Part shown: positions 1 to 8,741 of the stretch, piece after piece
How the letters are laid out: each line of letters starts with the position of its first letter
How positions within the stretch are numbered: the first letter of the stretch is position 1
From: an uncultured Christensenella sp.
Lineage (GTDB): Bacteria > Bacillota > Clostridia > Christensenellales > Borkfalkiaceae
Assembly (NCBI GenBank): GCA_910585595.1
Contig: CAJUET010000001.1
Location: 124,001 to 188,000, forward strand
Length of the DNA stretch: 64,000 nt
Direction of reading: 5' to 3'
The notes under the pieces: generated by a model
Seen by the model: only the letters and a program-made list of their open reading frames with translations
Database searches by the model: none
What the model was told of the DNA's origin: nothing
Translations under genes and position numbers: made by a program

Positions 1-626
1 AAGAAGCGCCCCGTCAGGACTACCGCTCCGTCGTCGATAAACTTTACGCAAGCAGTATCCGCACGGATACGCCGCCCGCAGAGTTCAGCGAAGAAAATAC
101 GAGCGCACGCTCCCTAGACGGAATCGACTTTCACGATATCGAATCGAAGGCTGCGCAGGACGGAATCAGAATTATTACTTCAGGTAAGACGGAAAAGACC
201 AAGCAACAGGTTTCCGCAAGCGTTGTGCATAAGGGAAAAGCGTTGTTTTTAAGCGCCCTTCTTCTCTTCTTCCTGACGGTAGCCGAAGGCGCGATCATAC
301 TCGGCTTAAAGAGCAGATATGACATTTCAATTGCGTACCCCTGCATCCTTTGGGGAATCGGACTTGTCATTCTTCTCGTAACGGGACTCGCCTACGCCAA
401 CCATTACGGCGAACGTTCGCTAAGGAAACCGACTCCCGTACTTATCAATACGATCGTGCTGTATATCGTGTCCGTCATCGTTGCCATGATCGTTGCTTTG
501 GCAGTCAATATCGACTTTCACTCGGCAAATGCCGTCGCATGCTTTATCGTAATACCCTTGATTTATCTCTTCGGGATCGTCGTATTCGGAACAACATATT
601 ATCTGCAAATTAGACCGAAAAAATAA
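1..626 (+). CDS. Integral membrane protein, 5' end cut by window
   Basis: The frame is open from base 3 to the TAA at 624-626, so the gene continues to the left and about 207 codons are visible; the ATG-like start inside is not the true start. The first ~75 residues are polar and acidic and look cytoplasmic. Four hydrophobic segments follow (roughly residues 76-98, 106-130, 145-167 and 173-195), ending in a short RPKK tail. I recognise no family. It is followed at 60 bp by a second four-helix membrane protein and then a lipoprotein, all on the same strand with good ribosome-binding sites on the latter two, so the three are likely one operon, perhaps parts of one envelope complex (inference). 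Confidence 0.75.
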   Translation, partial: EAPRQDYRSVVDKLYASSIRTDTPPAEFSEENTSARSLDGIDFHDIESKAAQDGIRIITSGKTEKTKQQVSASVVHKGKALFLSALLLFFLTVAEGAIILGLKSRYDISIAYPCILWGIGLVILLVTGLAYANHYGERSLRKPTPVLINTIVLYIVSVIVAMIVALAVNIDFHSANAVACFIVIPLIYLFGIVVFGTTYYLQIRPKK

Positions 627-686
627 CGAAAAAAACAACATTTTACGGAACCTTTTCAATATGATCAAATATCTTCGGAGAAACTT

Positions 687-1247
687 ATGAATAAAAAATT
701 TATTAAATCCGTAATTGCCGTCGTTCTAGGTCTTGCGCTTGCGATCACCCTAATCGCCACGTTTTCGTTGATTTTCGACGCAATCATGTCTAGCGACGTA
801 GCTACACTGTCCTCGGTGAGCAAATCAATGGAAAAAGTACTTTCCTACACACGAAATACAGCAATCGGAGTCGTATTCGTAAACATCGCTATGCTGGCTT
901 GCTTTTGTTTCACATACTTTATCAAGACAAAAAAAGTATTCGGGTGTATTTCGACGGTACTCAGCTTGCTATCGGCGGCAATGTGCATTGCTTTTGTTTT
1001 CGATTTGCGCGCCATTGTTTTAAAGAGCACTTCACTCCAAAGTTATTCCGCCGCAACGGGGTATTTCAGCGAACTTATTTCACTGGCTGCTGCGGCATTG
1101 CTGTTCTTCGCCTATTTTTTGTTCGTAACAGTTAAATCTTTTCGCTCTGAAAAAGTGAGTGATCAAGTAATTGCAGAATTTAAGACAGAAGACGAAACAA
1201 AAGCGGTAACAGAATGCATAGCGGAGAAAGAAAATGAAAAAAATTAA
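687..1247 (+). CDS. Four-helix membrane protein of unknown function
   Basis: A 186-residue protein with four predicted membrane segments (about residues 7-32, 57-78, 82-106 and 128-150) and a charged, Glu/Lys-rich cytoplasmic tail of some 35 residues. The start ATG has GGAG seven bases upstream. Its 3' end overlaps the next gene by 14 bp, which points to translational coupling. No recognised domain or catalytic motif. Context is the three-gene membrane operon at the left edge of the window. Function unknown. Confidence 0.75.
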   Translation: MNKKFIKSVIAVVLGLALAITLIATFSLIFDAIMSSDVATLSSVSKSMEKVLSYTRNTAIGVVFVNIAMLACFCFTYFIKTKKVFGCISTVLSLLSAAMCIAFVFDLRAIVLKSTSLQSYSAATGYFSELISLAAAALLFFAYFLFVTVKSFRSEKVSDQVIAEFKTEDETKAVTECIAEKENEKN

Positions 1248-1728
1248 ATTGTTTTTTGTAGGCTTGCTCACTACCCTTTCGGCTTTTCTTTGTCTTTGTT
1301 TTACGGGTTGTGACACAAAAGAAGGCACTTTCAACGCAAACAGCGTGAAATACGATTTCTTCGTTTATGACGATTTTGTTTCCGTGGAATATTCTTTTGA
1401 ATTCACTATGCCGAGCAATACGACATACAATGTAAACTACGAAGTAGCGATTTATTGTAAAGGAGCTATTACCACGCGCAAAACCCAAACAAAAACGTTT
1501 ACACCGAGCGAAAGCAAAACACGAACACAGTCCGGTTATTTGTACGATCTGCCTTACACGCAAAATTCCGTTGAGAAAGATTATCGTCTGGTCATCCAAA
1601 ACGTCAGTATAAAGCCCGCTGTTCTCAGCGGCTATACCGCCTATGCTATCGGATTCGGCGTGACGGGCGGCGCTATTTTAATCGGCTCTATCACCCTCTT
1701 TATCGTTCTGAAAAAGAAGGAAAAGTAA
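1234..1728 (+). CDS. Putative lipoprotein with a C-terminal membrane helix
   Basis: A 164-residue protein. Residues 1-26 form a signal peptide ending in a lipobox-like FTGC, so Cys26 may be lipidated. The middle (about 30-130) is rich in Thr, Ser and aromatic residues and looks like an extracellular beta-rich domain. A second hydrophobic stretch (about 135-158) followed by KKKEK would be a stop-transfer anchor. Having both a lipid anchor and a C-terminal helix is unusual; a plain cleaved signal is an alternative. GGAG precedes the ATG. It is last in the three-gene operon and is followed by a strong hairpin. Confidence 0.7.
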   Translation: MKKIKLFFVGLLTTLSAFLCLCFTGCDTKEGTFNANSVKYDFFVYDDFVSVEYSFEFTMPSNTTYNVNYEVAIYCKGAITTRKTQTKTFTPSESKTRTQSGYLYDLPYTQNSVEKDYRLVIQNVSIKPAVLSGYTAYAIGFGVTGGAILIGSITLFIVLKKKEK

Positions 1729-1738
1729 TAATATGTAT

Positions 1739-1785
1739 AAAATAAAAGCCGCCGCGTATTTCATCTACGCGGCGGCTTTTATTTT
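1739..1785. terminator. Bidirectional intrinsic terminator
   Basis: A perfect 20-bp inverted repeat (arms 1739-1758 and 1766-1785, 7-base loop) with an 8-bp GC core, A-run on the left and T-run on the right. It lies between two convergent units, the membrane operon and the rho/ROK operon, and can stop both. Confidence 0.9.
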
Positions 1786-1793
1786 AATATTGT

Positions 1794-2738
1794 TTACTGT
1801 CTTTCTTCCGAAAAAGCTGCTGCGCCGTAAAGTCCCGCATCGTTTCCGAGCGTGGCGCACAGTATTTCTACGGGAGCATAGTCGTAAGCATAAATCTGCG
1901 GGCGCACATATTCGCGCAACGGCGCAAGCAGATTTTCACCCTCGTTGGAAACTCCTCCGCCGAGAATAATCGCCTGCGGTCTTATAATATTCACAAGATT
2001 GACGATCCCCTCTCCAAGCGCTACTATGTAGTCCGAGACGACTTTTTCGGCTGTTTCGTCCCCTTCCGCACGTGCCAAAAACGCCGTGCGTCCGTTGACA
2101 TCTTTGAGTGTTTCCGCAAATTTCCAAAGCGTGCTCTTCTGATTCTCTGCCATTGCTCTTTGCGTACTGCGAATAAGCGCGCCTGCCGAAGCATAACGTT
2201 CAAAGCACCCTCTCCGTCCGCAGGTGCACAGTTCTCCGCCTTGTCGGATAATCATATGACCGATTTCTGCGCCGGCACTTTTATATCCCTCGAAAAGCTT
2301 ACCGCCGATCATAATCCCGCCGCCGACTCCTGTGCCGAGCGTGATCAAAATACTGTCTGAATACTTCCTGCCCGCGCCGTACTTCGCCTCGCCGAGCGCA
2401 GCTGCATTCGCGTCGTTCAAAACGAAAACAGGCTTATTTGCATATTCCGAAACAAGGCGGGAAAGTTGCATGTTCGTCCAATCAAAATTCGTCCAGTTGA
2501 CGACAATTCCTGCTTTGCTGTCGACTACTCCGGGCGACCCTATGCCGATTGCAGTAATTTCTTCGAATTTTACGCCTGCCTTTTCCGCCGCTTCAAACGC
2601 CAAACGGGCAAGGTTTTGCGCAGTCGCTTCGGAGGTATCCTCTTTTGAAGTCACAACCGAAGTCTTTCCCGTTAACACACCCTTATTGAGCAGGGCGGCT
2701 TTTGCCGACATTCCGCCCAAATCGATTCCAATAACCAT
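1794..2738 (-). CDS. glcK: ROK-family sugar kinase, probable glucokinase
   Basis: A 314-residue ROK protein, expected to phosphorylate glucose with ATP in the cytoplasm. The N-terminus has the phosphate-1 loop DLGGMSAK; GTGVGGG (about residue 135) is the second ATP/sugar loop; the zinc-binding ROK signature CTCGRRGC lies near residue 170 and the preceding EIGH supplies the usual sugar-binding Glu/His pair. Length is typical for the bacterial glucokinase branch. It is the last gene of the unit that includes rho, 8 bp after its stop. N-acetylmannosamine or other ROK kinases cannot be excluded by eye. Confidence 0.85.
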   Translation of the reverse strand: MVIGIDLGGMSAKAALLNKGVLTGKTSVVTSKEDTSEATAQNLARLAFEAAEKAGVKFEEITAIGIGSPGVVDSKAGIVVNWTNFDWTNMQLSRLVSEYANKPVFVLNDANAAALGEAKYGAGRKYSDSILITLGTGVGGGIMIGGKLFEGYKSAGAEIGHMIIRQGGELCTCGRRGCFERYASAGALIRSTQRAMAENQKSTLWKFAETLKDVNGRTAFLARAEGDETAEKVVSDYIVALGEGIVNLVNIIRPQAIILGGGVSNEGENLLAPLREYVRPQIYAYDYAPVEILCATLGNDAGLYGAAAFSEERQ

Positions 2739-2746
2739 ACTTATCC

Positions 2747-4207
2747 CTATACGTTTTTATAAATTTTTTTCCATTCGGGAAAACGTAAAATAAATTCTTC
2801 GTTCGTTTCCGTTTTTTTCAACATTTCCAAGAGTCCCGAAACATTGTTCGTAAATCCTTTTTCGCGCAATTCGAATTCCGTTTTAAGTTCGTCTTTGCTT
2901 AAAAGCAGTTCCTCTTTCCTAGTTCCGGAATGGGTAACGTCGATCGCGGGAAAAATTCGCTTTTCGGCAAGCTCGCGGGAAAGAAAAATATCTGCGTTTC
3001 CCGTGCCCTTAAATTCTTCGTATATGACGTCGTCCATACGGCTACCCGTTTCCACAAGCGCGGTCGCCAAAATCGTTACGCTGCCCGCCTCGACGGTGTT
3101 GCGCGCCGCCCCGAAAAACCGTTTAGGTCCCATGAACGCGCTTGCCTCCAAACCGCCCGTCAACGTTTTTCCCGTGTTCTCTGTAACATAGTTATACGCA
3201 CGCGTGAGCTTCGTCAGCGAATCAAGTAATATCACAACATCCATCCCCTGCTCCGCCGTTCTTTTTGCGTGTTCGAGGGTGAGCTCTGCCGCACGGATAT
3301 GATGCTCCGCCCCTTCGTCGAAGGTCGAATAAATCACCTCCGCATTGCTTACGGTCTTTCGGAAATCCGTCACCTCCTCGGGCCGTTCGTCGATCAGAAG
3401 AACGATCAGGGAAATATCTTGATACTGCGTGGAAATAGAATGCGCAATTTCCTTTAAAAGCGTTGTTTTGCCCGCCTTGGGCGGCGCAACGATGAGCCCA
3501 CGCTGCCCCAAACCGATGGGCGCAAACAAGTCGAGAACGCGCAGGGAGAGCGGACTATTCTTGCCTGAAAGTTTTATTTTCCGATTAGGATACTGCGCCG
3601 TCAGATTATCGAAGTGTGGGCGCTGTTCGTATTTTCCGACAGAATAGCTATTTACGCTCAAAACGTTCCAAATTGCCGCCGAATCGTTTTTTTGGCTCGG
3701 GCGTGCGGTACAGCACACGAAGTCCCCCTCTCTCAACTGCATATTGTGAATCATCTGCGCAGGAACAAAGACATCCGCTCCGCTCGTCGGCTGACAGTTC
3801 TTGCTGCGCAAGAAACCGTATCCGTTCTGCATGATTTCGAGAATGCCCGAAAAGACGGGAGCATCGAACGCGTCGTCGAACGACTTTTCATCCGATGCGA
3901 CGCTCATTAGAAATTTGCGCTCGCGCTGTTCGGTCTCAAACTGTTTACGGATCTCTTCGAGTTTCGGTATAATTTCGGGATTGACCACAGAACTTTTCGG
4001 CGGCGCACCAACGGGCTTAGCATCCGACTTCGGTAAAGTCGGCGCGGTCTTTCCCGTCAATATCTTGATAATTTCATCGATTAAAATTTCTTTTTTGAGT
4101 TGGGTGGCGGCGTGAACGCCTTGAATTCTGCCGAAAGTTCTTAAATCGCTTAAAGAAAGAGTTGAAAAATAATCGCTGTAACGCTCCGCAATAGATTTTA
4201 AATCCAT
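2747..4207 (-). CDS. rho: Transcription termination factor Rho
   Basis: A 486-residue RNA-dependent ATPase that ends transcription of untranslated RNA. A Rho N-terminal helical domain covers residues 1-50, then a charged linker (55-115), a cold-shock-like RNA-binding domain (about 118-185), and the RecA-type motor with Walker [10 protein letters not shown] at 241-249, Walker B region [16 protein letters not shown] and the signature [16 protein letters not shown]. The linker is longer than in E. coli Rho. The stop codon of the hydrolase upstream abuts this start, so the two are co-transcribed. Confidence 0.96.
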   Translation of the reverse strand: MDLKSIAERYSDYFSTLSLSDLRTFGRIQGVHAATQLKKEILIDEIIKILTGKTAPTLPKSDAKPVGAPPKSSVVNPEIIPKLEEIRKQFETEQRERKFLMSVASDEKSFDDAFDAPVFSGILEIMQNGYGFLRSKNCQPTSGADVFVPAQMIHNMQLREGDFVCCTARPSQKNDSAAIWNVLSVNSYSVGKYEQRPHFDNLTAQYPNRKIKLSGKNSPLSLRVLDLFAPIGLGQRGLIVAPPKAGKTTLLKEIAHSISTQYQDISLIVLLIDERPEEVTDFRKTVSNAEVIYSTFDEGAEHHIRAAELTLEHAKRTAEQGMDVVILLDSLTKLTRAYNYVTENTGKTLTGGLEASAFMGPKRFFGAARNTVEAGSVTILATALVETGSRMDDVIYEEFKGTGNADIFLSRELAEKRIFPAIDVTHSGTRKEELLLSKDELKTEFELREKGFTNNVSGLLEMLKKTETNEEFILRFPEWKKIYKNV

Positions 4208-4855
4208 TTATTTCTGCCGCTCCATCAGAATGAGTTTTGTTTGCTCTTCTGTAATATCGTCGCGGAAAAGTTCTATCTCGCTCGTTTCAAGCTCCTCCAC
4301 GTCTTCTCCGTCAAAGAGGTCTATAAATTCATCCGGCTTCTCCACGTCGATGTCAAGCCCCTTAGTCTTATAGTGCATCGGTATTACGTAGGAAGGCATA
4401 ATGCGGTCTACGTATTCTTTCGCCTGCTGTGCGTTGATCGTGTAGTTACCGCCCACGGGAATGAGCAAAACGTGTATGGGCAGAAGCGCCTCGATGAGCG
4501 ATGAGGAGCACTCCTCACCCAAATCGCCCAAATGGCACACTTCTACGCCGTCCATGCGGAATTTAAAAATGAGATTCTCTCCGCGGTTCTTTCCGTTTTC
4601 GTCGTCGTGATAACTTTTGATCGCCGTAATCTCCACGCCGCCGATTTCATATTGCCCCTCGCGATCGAATATTACGGGATTTCCATCCACTGCTTTTACG
4701 TTGTTGTGATCGAAATGAGAGTGACTGACCGTTACCGCTTCCGCACGCGTATTCGGCATAGAAAAGCCCACGTCGCCGTAAGGATCGGTAACGATCGTCG
4801 TACCCGTGCTTTCCGTAAACTCAAAGCACGAATGCCCCAAATAACGAATTTTCAT
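4208..4855 (-). CDS. Metallo-beta-lactamase-fold hydrolase
   Basis: A 215-residue protein of the stand-alone MBL-fold family (UPF0173-like). The metal motif HSHFDH is at about residues 44-49, with further ligands in HLGD (about 108) and PMHYKT (about 160). The C-terminal ~35 residues are acidic and extend beyond the usual fold. Substrate unknown. It overlaps the preceding small gene by 4 bp (ATGA) and touches rho on the other side, so it belongs to the rho operon. Confidence 0.85.
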   Translation of the reverse strand: MKIRYLGHSCFEFTESTGTTIVTDPYGDVGFSMPNTRAEAVTVSHSHFDHNNVKAVDGNPVIFDREGQYEIGGVEITAIKSYHDDENGKNRGENLIFKFRMDGVEVCHLGDLGEECSSSLIEALLPIHVLLIPVGGNYTINAQQAKEYVDRIMPSYVIPMHYKTKGLDIDVEKPDEFIDLFDGEDVEELETSEIELFRDDITEEQTKLILMERQK

Positions 4856-5250
4856 TTTTCCTCCGAGAAAAACAACTGAATTTTTAATGAAAAGGTTTGA
4901 ATATTTTCTGAGCCGAGCAGATCGTAACAGAGCTCGATATTTCTTCCCGCTTCCTCTTTTTGAAAAAGATAGCGCGTCGTTTTAACGGGTATTTTCCCCG
5001 TAAGGTCGGAAGAGCCGATAATCATTTCCGATTCTTCACCTTCGCAAAACTTGACCTTTAAATTGCACTTTCCGCGGCGGCAAGTTTCAAGAAATGCTTC
5101 CGAAAAGAACAACTCGCCCTCGTCGCCGTCGACGGAATAGCGCACCCTCTCGCCGCCGCAGACGCTATCAAAAACGCCTTCCGCCTGAAATAGCGAGTCT
5201 TCGCCTTCACTTTCGGTTACTATTTTCAGTCTACAACCGCACGTCAACAT
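4852..5250 (-). CDS. DUF1934-like small beta-barrel protein
   Basis: A 132-residue protein with alternating hydrophobic/polar strands and a C-terminal part (TTRYLFQKEE... LKIQLFF) that resembles the YwiB/DUF1934 lipocalin-like family; assignment is by eye only. It heads the unit DUF1934-MBL-rho-ROK. The start is doubtful: a good promoter (TTTACA-17-TATAAT) has its -10 box one base upstream of the annotated ATG, so transcription from it would begin inside the gene, near codon 2-3 (TTG at 5247). Confidence 0.6.
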   Translation of the reverse strand: MLTCGCRLKIVTESEGEDSLFQAEGVFDSVCGGERVRYSVDGDEGELFFSEAFLETCRRGKCNLKVKFCEGEESEMIIGSSDLTGKIPVKTTRYLFQKEEAGRNIELCYDLLGSENIQTFSLKIQLFFSEEK

Positions 5251-5251
5251 T

Positions 5252-5280
5252 ATTATAAGTTAAAAAAATATTTTTGTAAA
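5252..5280 (-). promoter_or_regulatory. Sigma-A promoter of the rho operon, overlapping the start
   Basis: On the minus strand: -35 TTTACA (5280-5275), 17-bp spacer, -10 TATAAT (5257-5252). Predicted transcription start about 5245, just inside the annotated coding region. Confidence 0.6.
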
Positions 5281-5310
5281 TGAAATCGCAGGCGTTTTCA
5301 TAAAAACCCG

Positions 5311-5757
5311 TTATCCGCGACGGAAGAAATTCCTCGTCACCCCGTCAAAGATATTCTTGGAATAAGTGATTTTCTTTGTGAATAGTCCCTTAAAACGATA
5401 AGGCGTAAAGAAAGTGACAGCCATTCCGCTTGCATCGAAAATTACCGTTTTAATTGCTTCTATAATGTCGGACGCACCGGACTTGATTTTCGTACTGCAC
5501 GAAAAGAGCGCTCTTTCAAAATAGGAATTTGCTAAAATTTGAACTGCAACATCAAGCGACGCCTCGGAATTGATCTGCGAATTCATGGGGGGTTGCAATG
5601 GAAGGACCTGTCCCGCGTTGAAGTCGCGATTGATAAAAGCCAAAATGGGAAACAAAACCTTCTCGTTTTCCAAATTGACCTGTGCAACTTCCAAATGATT
5701 ATTAAGGATACGCATAAACGCGTCCATCATTTGAGGCGGTAATTCGCCGAATTCCAT
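5311..5757 (-). CDS. Hypothetical protein
   Basis: A 148-residue protein without recognised domain, signal peptide or membrane helix. It starts MEFGELPPQMMDAFMRILNN, is helix-rich in the first half and ends in a basic tail. The ATG has AAGGAG eight bases upstream. It lies 29 bp after the YgjP-like peptidase on the same strand and is probably translated from the same message. I cannot propose a function. Confidence 0.6.
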   Translation of the reverse strand: MEFGELPPQMMDAFMRILNNHLEVAQVNLENEKVLFPILAFINRDFNAGQVLPLQPPMNSQINSEASLDVAVQILANSYFERALFSCSTKIKSGASDIIEAIKTVIFDASGMAVTFFTPYRFKGLFTKKITYSKNIFDGVTRNFFRRG

Positions 5758-5786
5758 TTGCTTTTCTCCTTCCGCTCATTATGTGC

Positions 5787-6422
5787 TTATCGCAAATAAT
5801 TGAGACAGTCCTCTTCTTTCCTAAGCGCTTTACGCCGCGATCTCCAATCGGGCAACACACTTTCCACTTCGCGCCAAAAGTTTCTACTGTGATCAAAATG
5901 CCGTGTATGACAAAGCTCGTGTACCGCAACGTAATAAGCTAAATCTACGGGAACGAACGCGAGAAAACAGGTAAAGGACAACACCCCTTTTCTACTGCAC
6001 GATCCCCAACGCGTCCGGGCAGACGAAATACGAATACTGGAATATTCGAATCTGTAACGGGACGAAACACTTTCCGCTAACGCCGACATCTTTTCTTTGG
6101 AGTATCTTTTGATCAGTTTCAAAAACGCTTCTTTACGCCCATTTACGGGCAGAAAAATAATTCCGTTTTCAAGCTTCGGCTTCCCCTCTTCGATTTCGTA
6201 AGTTACTCCGAAAAGCGTGATCCTTTCTCCGTCGTTTAAGGATAAACGCCTTTCGCCTTTACGCTTTGCAAGGCGGGCACTTATCCAGCGTTCGTGCTTT
6301 ATTACAAAAGCTTCGATCTCTTTATCGCCCGTAGCAATAGGAGCACGTACAAGAATCTCACCGTCTTTTTCTACCGAAAGACACAGCGTTCTCCGCCTAC
6401 TCTTTATCACGCGATACTTCAC
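5787..6422 (-). CDS. YgjP-like (DUF45) zinc metallopeptidase
   Basis: A 211-residue protein of the YgjP/SprT-like family. The zinc site is HELCHTRHFDHS near residue 170, with Glu as catalytic base; the family motif RTRWGSCS lies about 35 residues before it. The N-terminus (KYRVIKSRRRTL... VRAP) matches family starts, which fixes the start as the GTG at 6422. There is no ribosome-binding site, and a TATAAT box lies only six bases upstream (see promoter). It is divergent from aroA. Family members are cytoplasmic; substrate unknown. Confidence 0.85.
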   Translation of the reverse strand: MKYRVIKSRRRTLCLSVEKDGEILVRAPIATGDKEIEAFVIKHERWISARLAKRKGERRLSLNDGERITLFGVTYEIEEGKPKLENGIIFLPVNGRKEAFLKLIKRYSKEKMSALAESVSSRYRFEYSSIRISSARTRWGSCSRKGVLSFTCFLAFVPVDLAYYVAVHELCHTRHFDHSRNFWREVESVLPDWRSRRKALRKEEDCLNYLR

Positions 6423-6428
6423 GGAATT

Positions 6429-6457
6429 ATTATACCATAGTTTTTTGCAATTTACAA
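6429..6457 (-). promoter_or_regulatory. Promoter of the ygjP-like gene, predicted leaderless
   Basis: Minus strand: -35 TTGTAA (6457-6452), 17-bp spacer ending TGG (extended -10), -10 TATAAT (6434-6429). Only six bases separate the -10 from the GTG at 6422, so the message would begin at or next to the start codon. Confidence 0.65.
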
Positions 6458-6464
6458 GATATTC

Positions 6465-6493
6465 TTGACTTTTATCCTAAAAATTATTATAAT
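6465..6493 (+). promoter_or_regulatory. Promoter of aroA, predicted leaderless
   Basis: -35 TTGACT (6465-6470), 17-bp spacer, -10 TATAAT (6488-6493). The ATG follows at 6501, seven bases after the -10, with no Shine-Dalgarno site; the expected transcription start is 6500 or 6501. It overlaps head-on with the divergent ygjP-like promoter. Confidence 0.75.
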
Positions 6494-6500
6494 ATTCGCT

Positions 6501-7775
6501 ATGAAATCCGTTACCATTCAACGGTTTATGCCTGATTTTCAAAAAATTTACGTCTTTGACGCACCTGCGTCCAAAAGCCTGATGAACCGGGCTCTCATCC
6601 TTGCCGCTTTCTCCGACGGGGATACTCTTCTGCGGTGCGGATCTTTTGCCGAAGACACGCGTGCGGTTTTGAACTGTCTTGCTTCGCTCGGGATTTCTAC
6701 CGACAAACGTCCGGATGGGATATACGTTTACGGCTGCGGAGAAAACGTTCCTAATAAACAGGCACGGCTGAACGTAATGAGCGCTGGCACCTGTGCGCGC
6801 TTTTTTCCCGCAGTCCTTTCTGCGCTCGGCGGCGACTACTTTTTCGACGCTTCCGACCAGATGAAAAATCGCCCCATGGAGTTTCTTTCGGAACTTGAAA
6901 AAGCAGGTGCGCAAATCGAGTTTTACGAAAAAGAGAATTCTTTTCCCTTCCGTCTCCGTTCCAAAGGATTCATAAGTAAAGAGTTTACGGCGGATACCGA
7001 TACGAGCACGCAATACGCAAGCGCGCTTTTGCTTGCTGGTGCTCTTTCGAAAGAGCCGCTCTCCTTAACCTTGACGGGTTCGAGAACGGAAGGCAGTTAC
7101 ATTAAAATGACACTGTCTCTTTTGAGCGCGTTCGGCGCGGAGTGGTCACAGAATAAAAACACCGTTACCGTTCATTCCTCAACAAAACCTCCGAAGACAT
7201 TCGATGTTGAAGCGGATTTATCCGCAGCCTGTTATTTTTATGCTCTTGCACTGCTCTTTGGTATTAAAGTACTCGTTCGCCGCGTAAAAAAGAACGGTTT
7301 TCAAGGAGATATTAAATTTTTGGAACTTCTCGAAAAGCGCGGCGTGAGATTTTCTGAAACAAATGAAGGACTTCTCGCCGACGGAAGCGGAATCGACTCG
7401 TTCGAAGGCTTCACCGAAAACTTTTGCGACTTTTCCGATCAAACGCTCACCGCCGCGGCACTCGCCCCCTTTGCCTCCTCCCTCTCCCGTATTACGGGAA
7501 TCGGGCATATCAAAAGACAAGAATGCGACCGTATAGCGGCAATCGAACACAATCTGAACGCGCTCGGCGTACATGCTGTAGGCGGAAACGACTTTATCGA
7601 AATCCAACCCACCCTTCCGGGGGGTGGAACGGTGAAAACTTTTCACGATCACCGGGTCGCCATGGCGTTCTCTTTGATCGGACTGAAAACGGGAAACCTC
7701 GTTATTGACGACGCGGAATGTTCCGATAAAACTTTTGAGGGATATTTTAAAGAACTGAATAAACTCCACGTTTAA
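6501..7775 (+). CDS. aroA: 3-phosphoshikimate 1-carboxyvinyltransferase (EPSP synthase)
   Basis: A 424-residue shikimate-pathway enzyme that joins PEP to shikimate-3-phosphate. Visible family motifs: PASKSLMNRALILAA near the N-terminus, NVMSAGTCARFFPAVLS (about 90-106, the LxNAGTAxR block), and DHRVAMAFS near the C-terminus. I place the start at ATG 6501 because MKSVTIQ matches family N-termini; an in-frame TTG at 6465 lies inside the -35 box and is unlikely. Monocistronic, ended by a strong hairpin. aroK, another pathway gene in this window, has the same leaderless arrangement. Confidence 0.93.
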   Translation: MKSVTIQRFMPDFQKIYVFDAPASKSLMNRALILAAFSDGDTLLRCGSFAEDTRAVLNCLASLGISTDKRPDGIYVYGCGENVPNKQARLNVMSAGTCARFFPAVLSALGGDYFFDASDQMKNRPMEFLSELEKAGAQIEFYEKENSFPFRLRSKGFISKEFTADTDTSTQYASALLLAGALSKEPLSLTLTGSRTEGSYIKMTLSLLSAFGAEWSQNKNTVTVHSSTKPPKTFDVEADLSAACYFYALALLFGIKVLVRRVKKNGFQGDIKFLELLEKRGVRFSETNEGLLADGSGIDSFEGFTENFCDFSDQTLTAAALAPFASSLSRITGIGHIKRQECDRIAAIEHNLNALGVHAVGGNDFIEIQPTLPGGGTVKTFHDHRVAMAFSLIGLKTGNLVIDDAECSDKTFEGYFKELNKLHV

Positions 7776-7801
7776 AAAAGCGCCGCTAAGCGGCGCTTTT
7801 T
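7775..7801. terminator. Bidirectional intrinsic terminator
   Basis: 12-bp stem (arms 7775-7786 and 7790-7801) with GCGCCGC core, TAA loop, A-run before and T-run after. It separates convergent aroA and the mntR-like gene and begins at the last base of the aroA stop codon. Confidence 0.9.
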
Positions 7802-7802
7802 A

Positions 7803-8171
7803 TCAACTGTTTTTTTCGATATGCGCTTTTATTAAGGCAAACATTTCATCGGAAATCACATGCTCCATACGGCAGGCGTTGGATTCGGCAAGCGCCTCGT
7901 CCGCACCGAGCATGAGCAACAGTTTGGCAATCACGCGGTGACGTTCATAGATCCCGGCCGCTTTTTTCTGTCCCGATTCCGTCAGGGCAAGATCGCCCCC
8001 CGCATCCATCGCGATATAGCCTTTGTCGATCAATAAATTAACGGCGCGGGACACACTCGATTTTGCATAGCCGAGTTCTTCGACGATATCCACCGAGCGT
8101 ACGGAGGCTTTGCGTCCGCGCAGAAGTAAAATCGTTTCCAAATACATTTCTTCCGATTCGTTCGTTCTCAT
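7803..8171 (-). CDS. DtxR/MntR-family metal-dependent regulator
   Basis: A 122-residue iron- or manganese-dependent repressor. An N-terminal winged helix (about 5-65; VDIVEELGYAKSSVSRAVNLL is the recognition part) is followed by the metal-binding dimerisation helices with the typical Glu/Cys/His ligands (SNACRMEHVISDE, about 97-109). It is slightly shorter than MntR of Bacillus (~142) and lacks an SH3-like domain. AGGGG lies six bases before the ATG. It follows the phosphatase gene by 37 bp on the same strand. No transporter target lies nearby, so its regulon is elsewhere. Confidence 0.85.
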   Translation of the reverse strand: MRTNESEEMYLETILLLRGRKASVRSVDIVEELGYAKSSVSRAVNLLIDKGYIAMDAGGDLALTESGQKKAAGIYERHRVIAKLLLMLGADEALAESNACRMEHVISDEMFALIKAHIEKNS

Positions 8172-8208
8172 AGTTACCCCTTATTTTATCATAAACCAAT
8201 TTTGTATA

Positions 8209-8679
8209 TTATAAACGGCGCTCTGCAAGCCCTTTTTCTTCAAGCAAATCAAGAAGTGCGTTCACCCCTTCCGTAACGTCGTAAAAAGTTTCGTCAAAGT
8301 TTCGCGTATACCACGGATCGGCGATCGCACGAGGCGAAGCCGTGAAATCGAGAAGCTTACAAACAGGCTTCGCAATCTCTCCCAAAATATGCTTCATATC
8401 GCGTACGTTATAATCATCCATGCCGATAAAATAATCGTACTTTTCGCCGTCTGACTTTACGAGAAGACGGGCGCGGTGCGGAACAAGCGGAACGCCTTCG
8501 CTATGCAATTTGTTCTTTGTGCCGCGATGCGGAGGATTCCCGATTTCGTCGGTATGCGCTGCTGCAGAATCAACGGAAACGTTCGTAATACCTCTTTTTT
8601 TGATTTCATAGGCACACACGCTTTCCGCCATGGGCGAACGGCAAATATTACCGTGACAGACAAATAACAATTTCAACAT
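8209..8679 (-). CDS. Low-molecular-weight protein-tyrosine phosphatase
   Basis: A 156-residue cytoplasmic phosphatase. The P-loop CHGNICRS (residues 8-15) has the C-x5-R nucleophile site right after the first strand, and the general acid lies in DPWYT (about residue 122), as is normal for the family. The ATG has GAGGAAA upstream. Substrates could be tyrosine-phosphorylated proteins or arginine phosphate (YwlE-like); the sequence alone does not decide. Confidence 0.9.
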   Translation of the reverse strand: MLKLLFVCHGNICRSPMAESVCAYEIKKRGITNVSVDSAAAHTDEIGNPPHRGTKNKLHSEGVPLVPHRARLLVKSDGEKYDYFIGMDDYNVRDMKHILGEIAKPVCKLLDFTASPRAIADPWYTRNFDETFYDVTEGVNALLDLLEEKGLAERRL

Positions 8680-8741
8680 TATAATTTCCTCGTTTATTCA
8701 CTATATCGTTAATATTTTTGATAAATAATTTTAAAAAGTCA

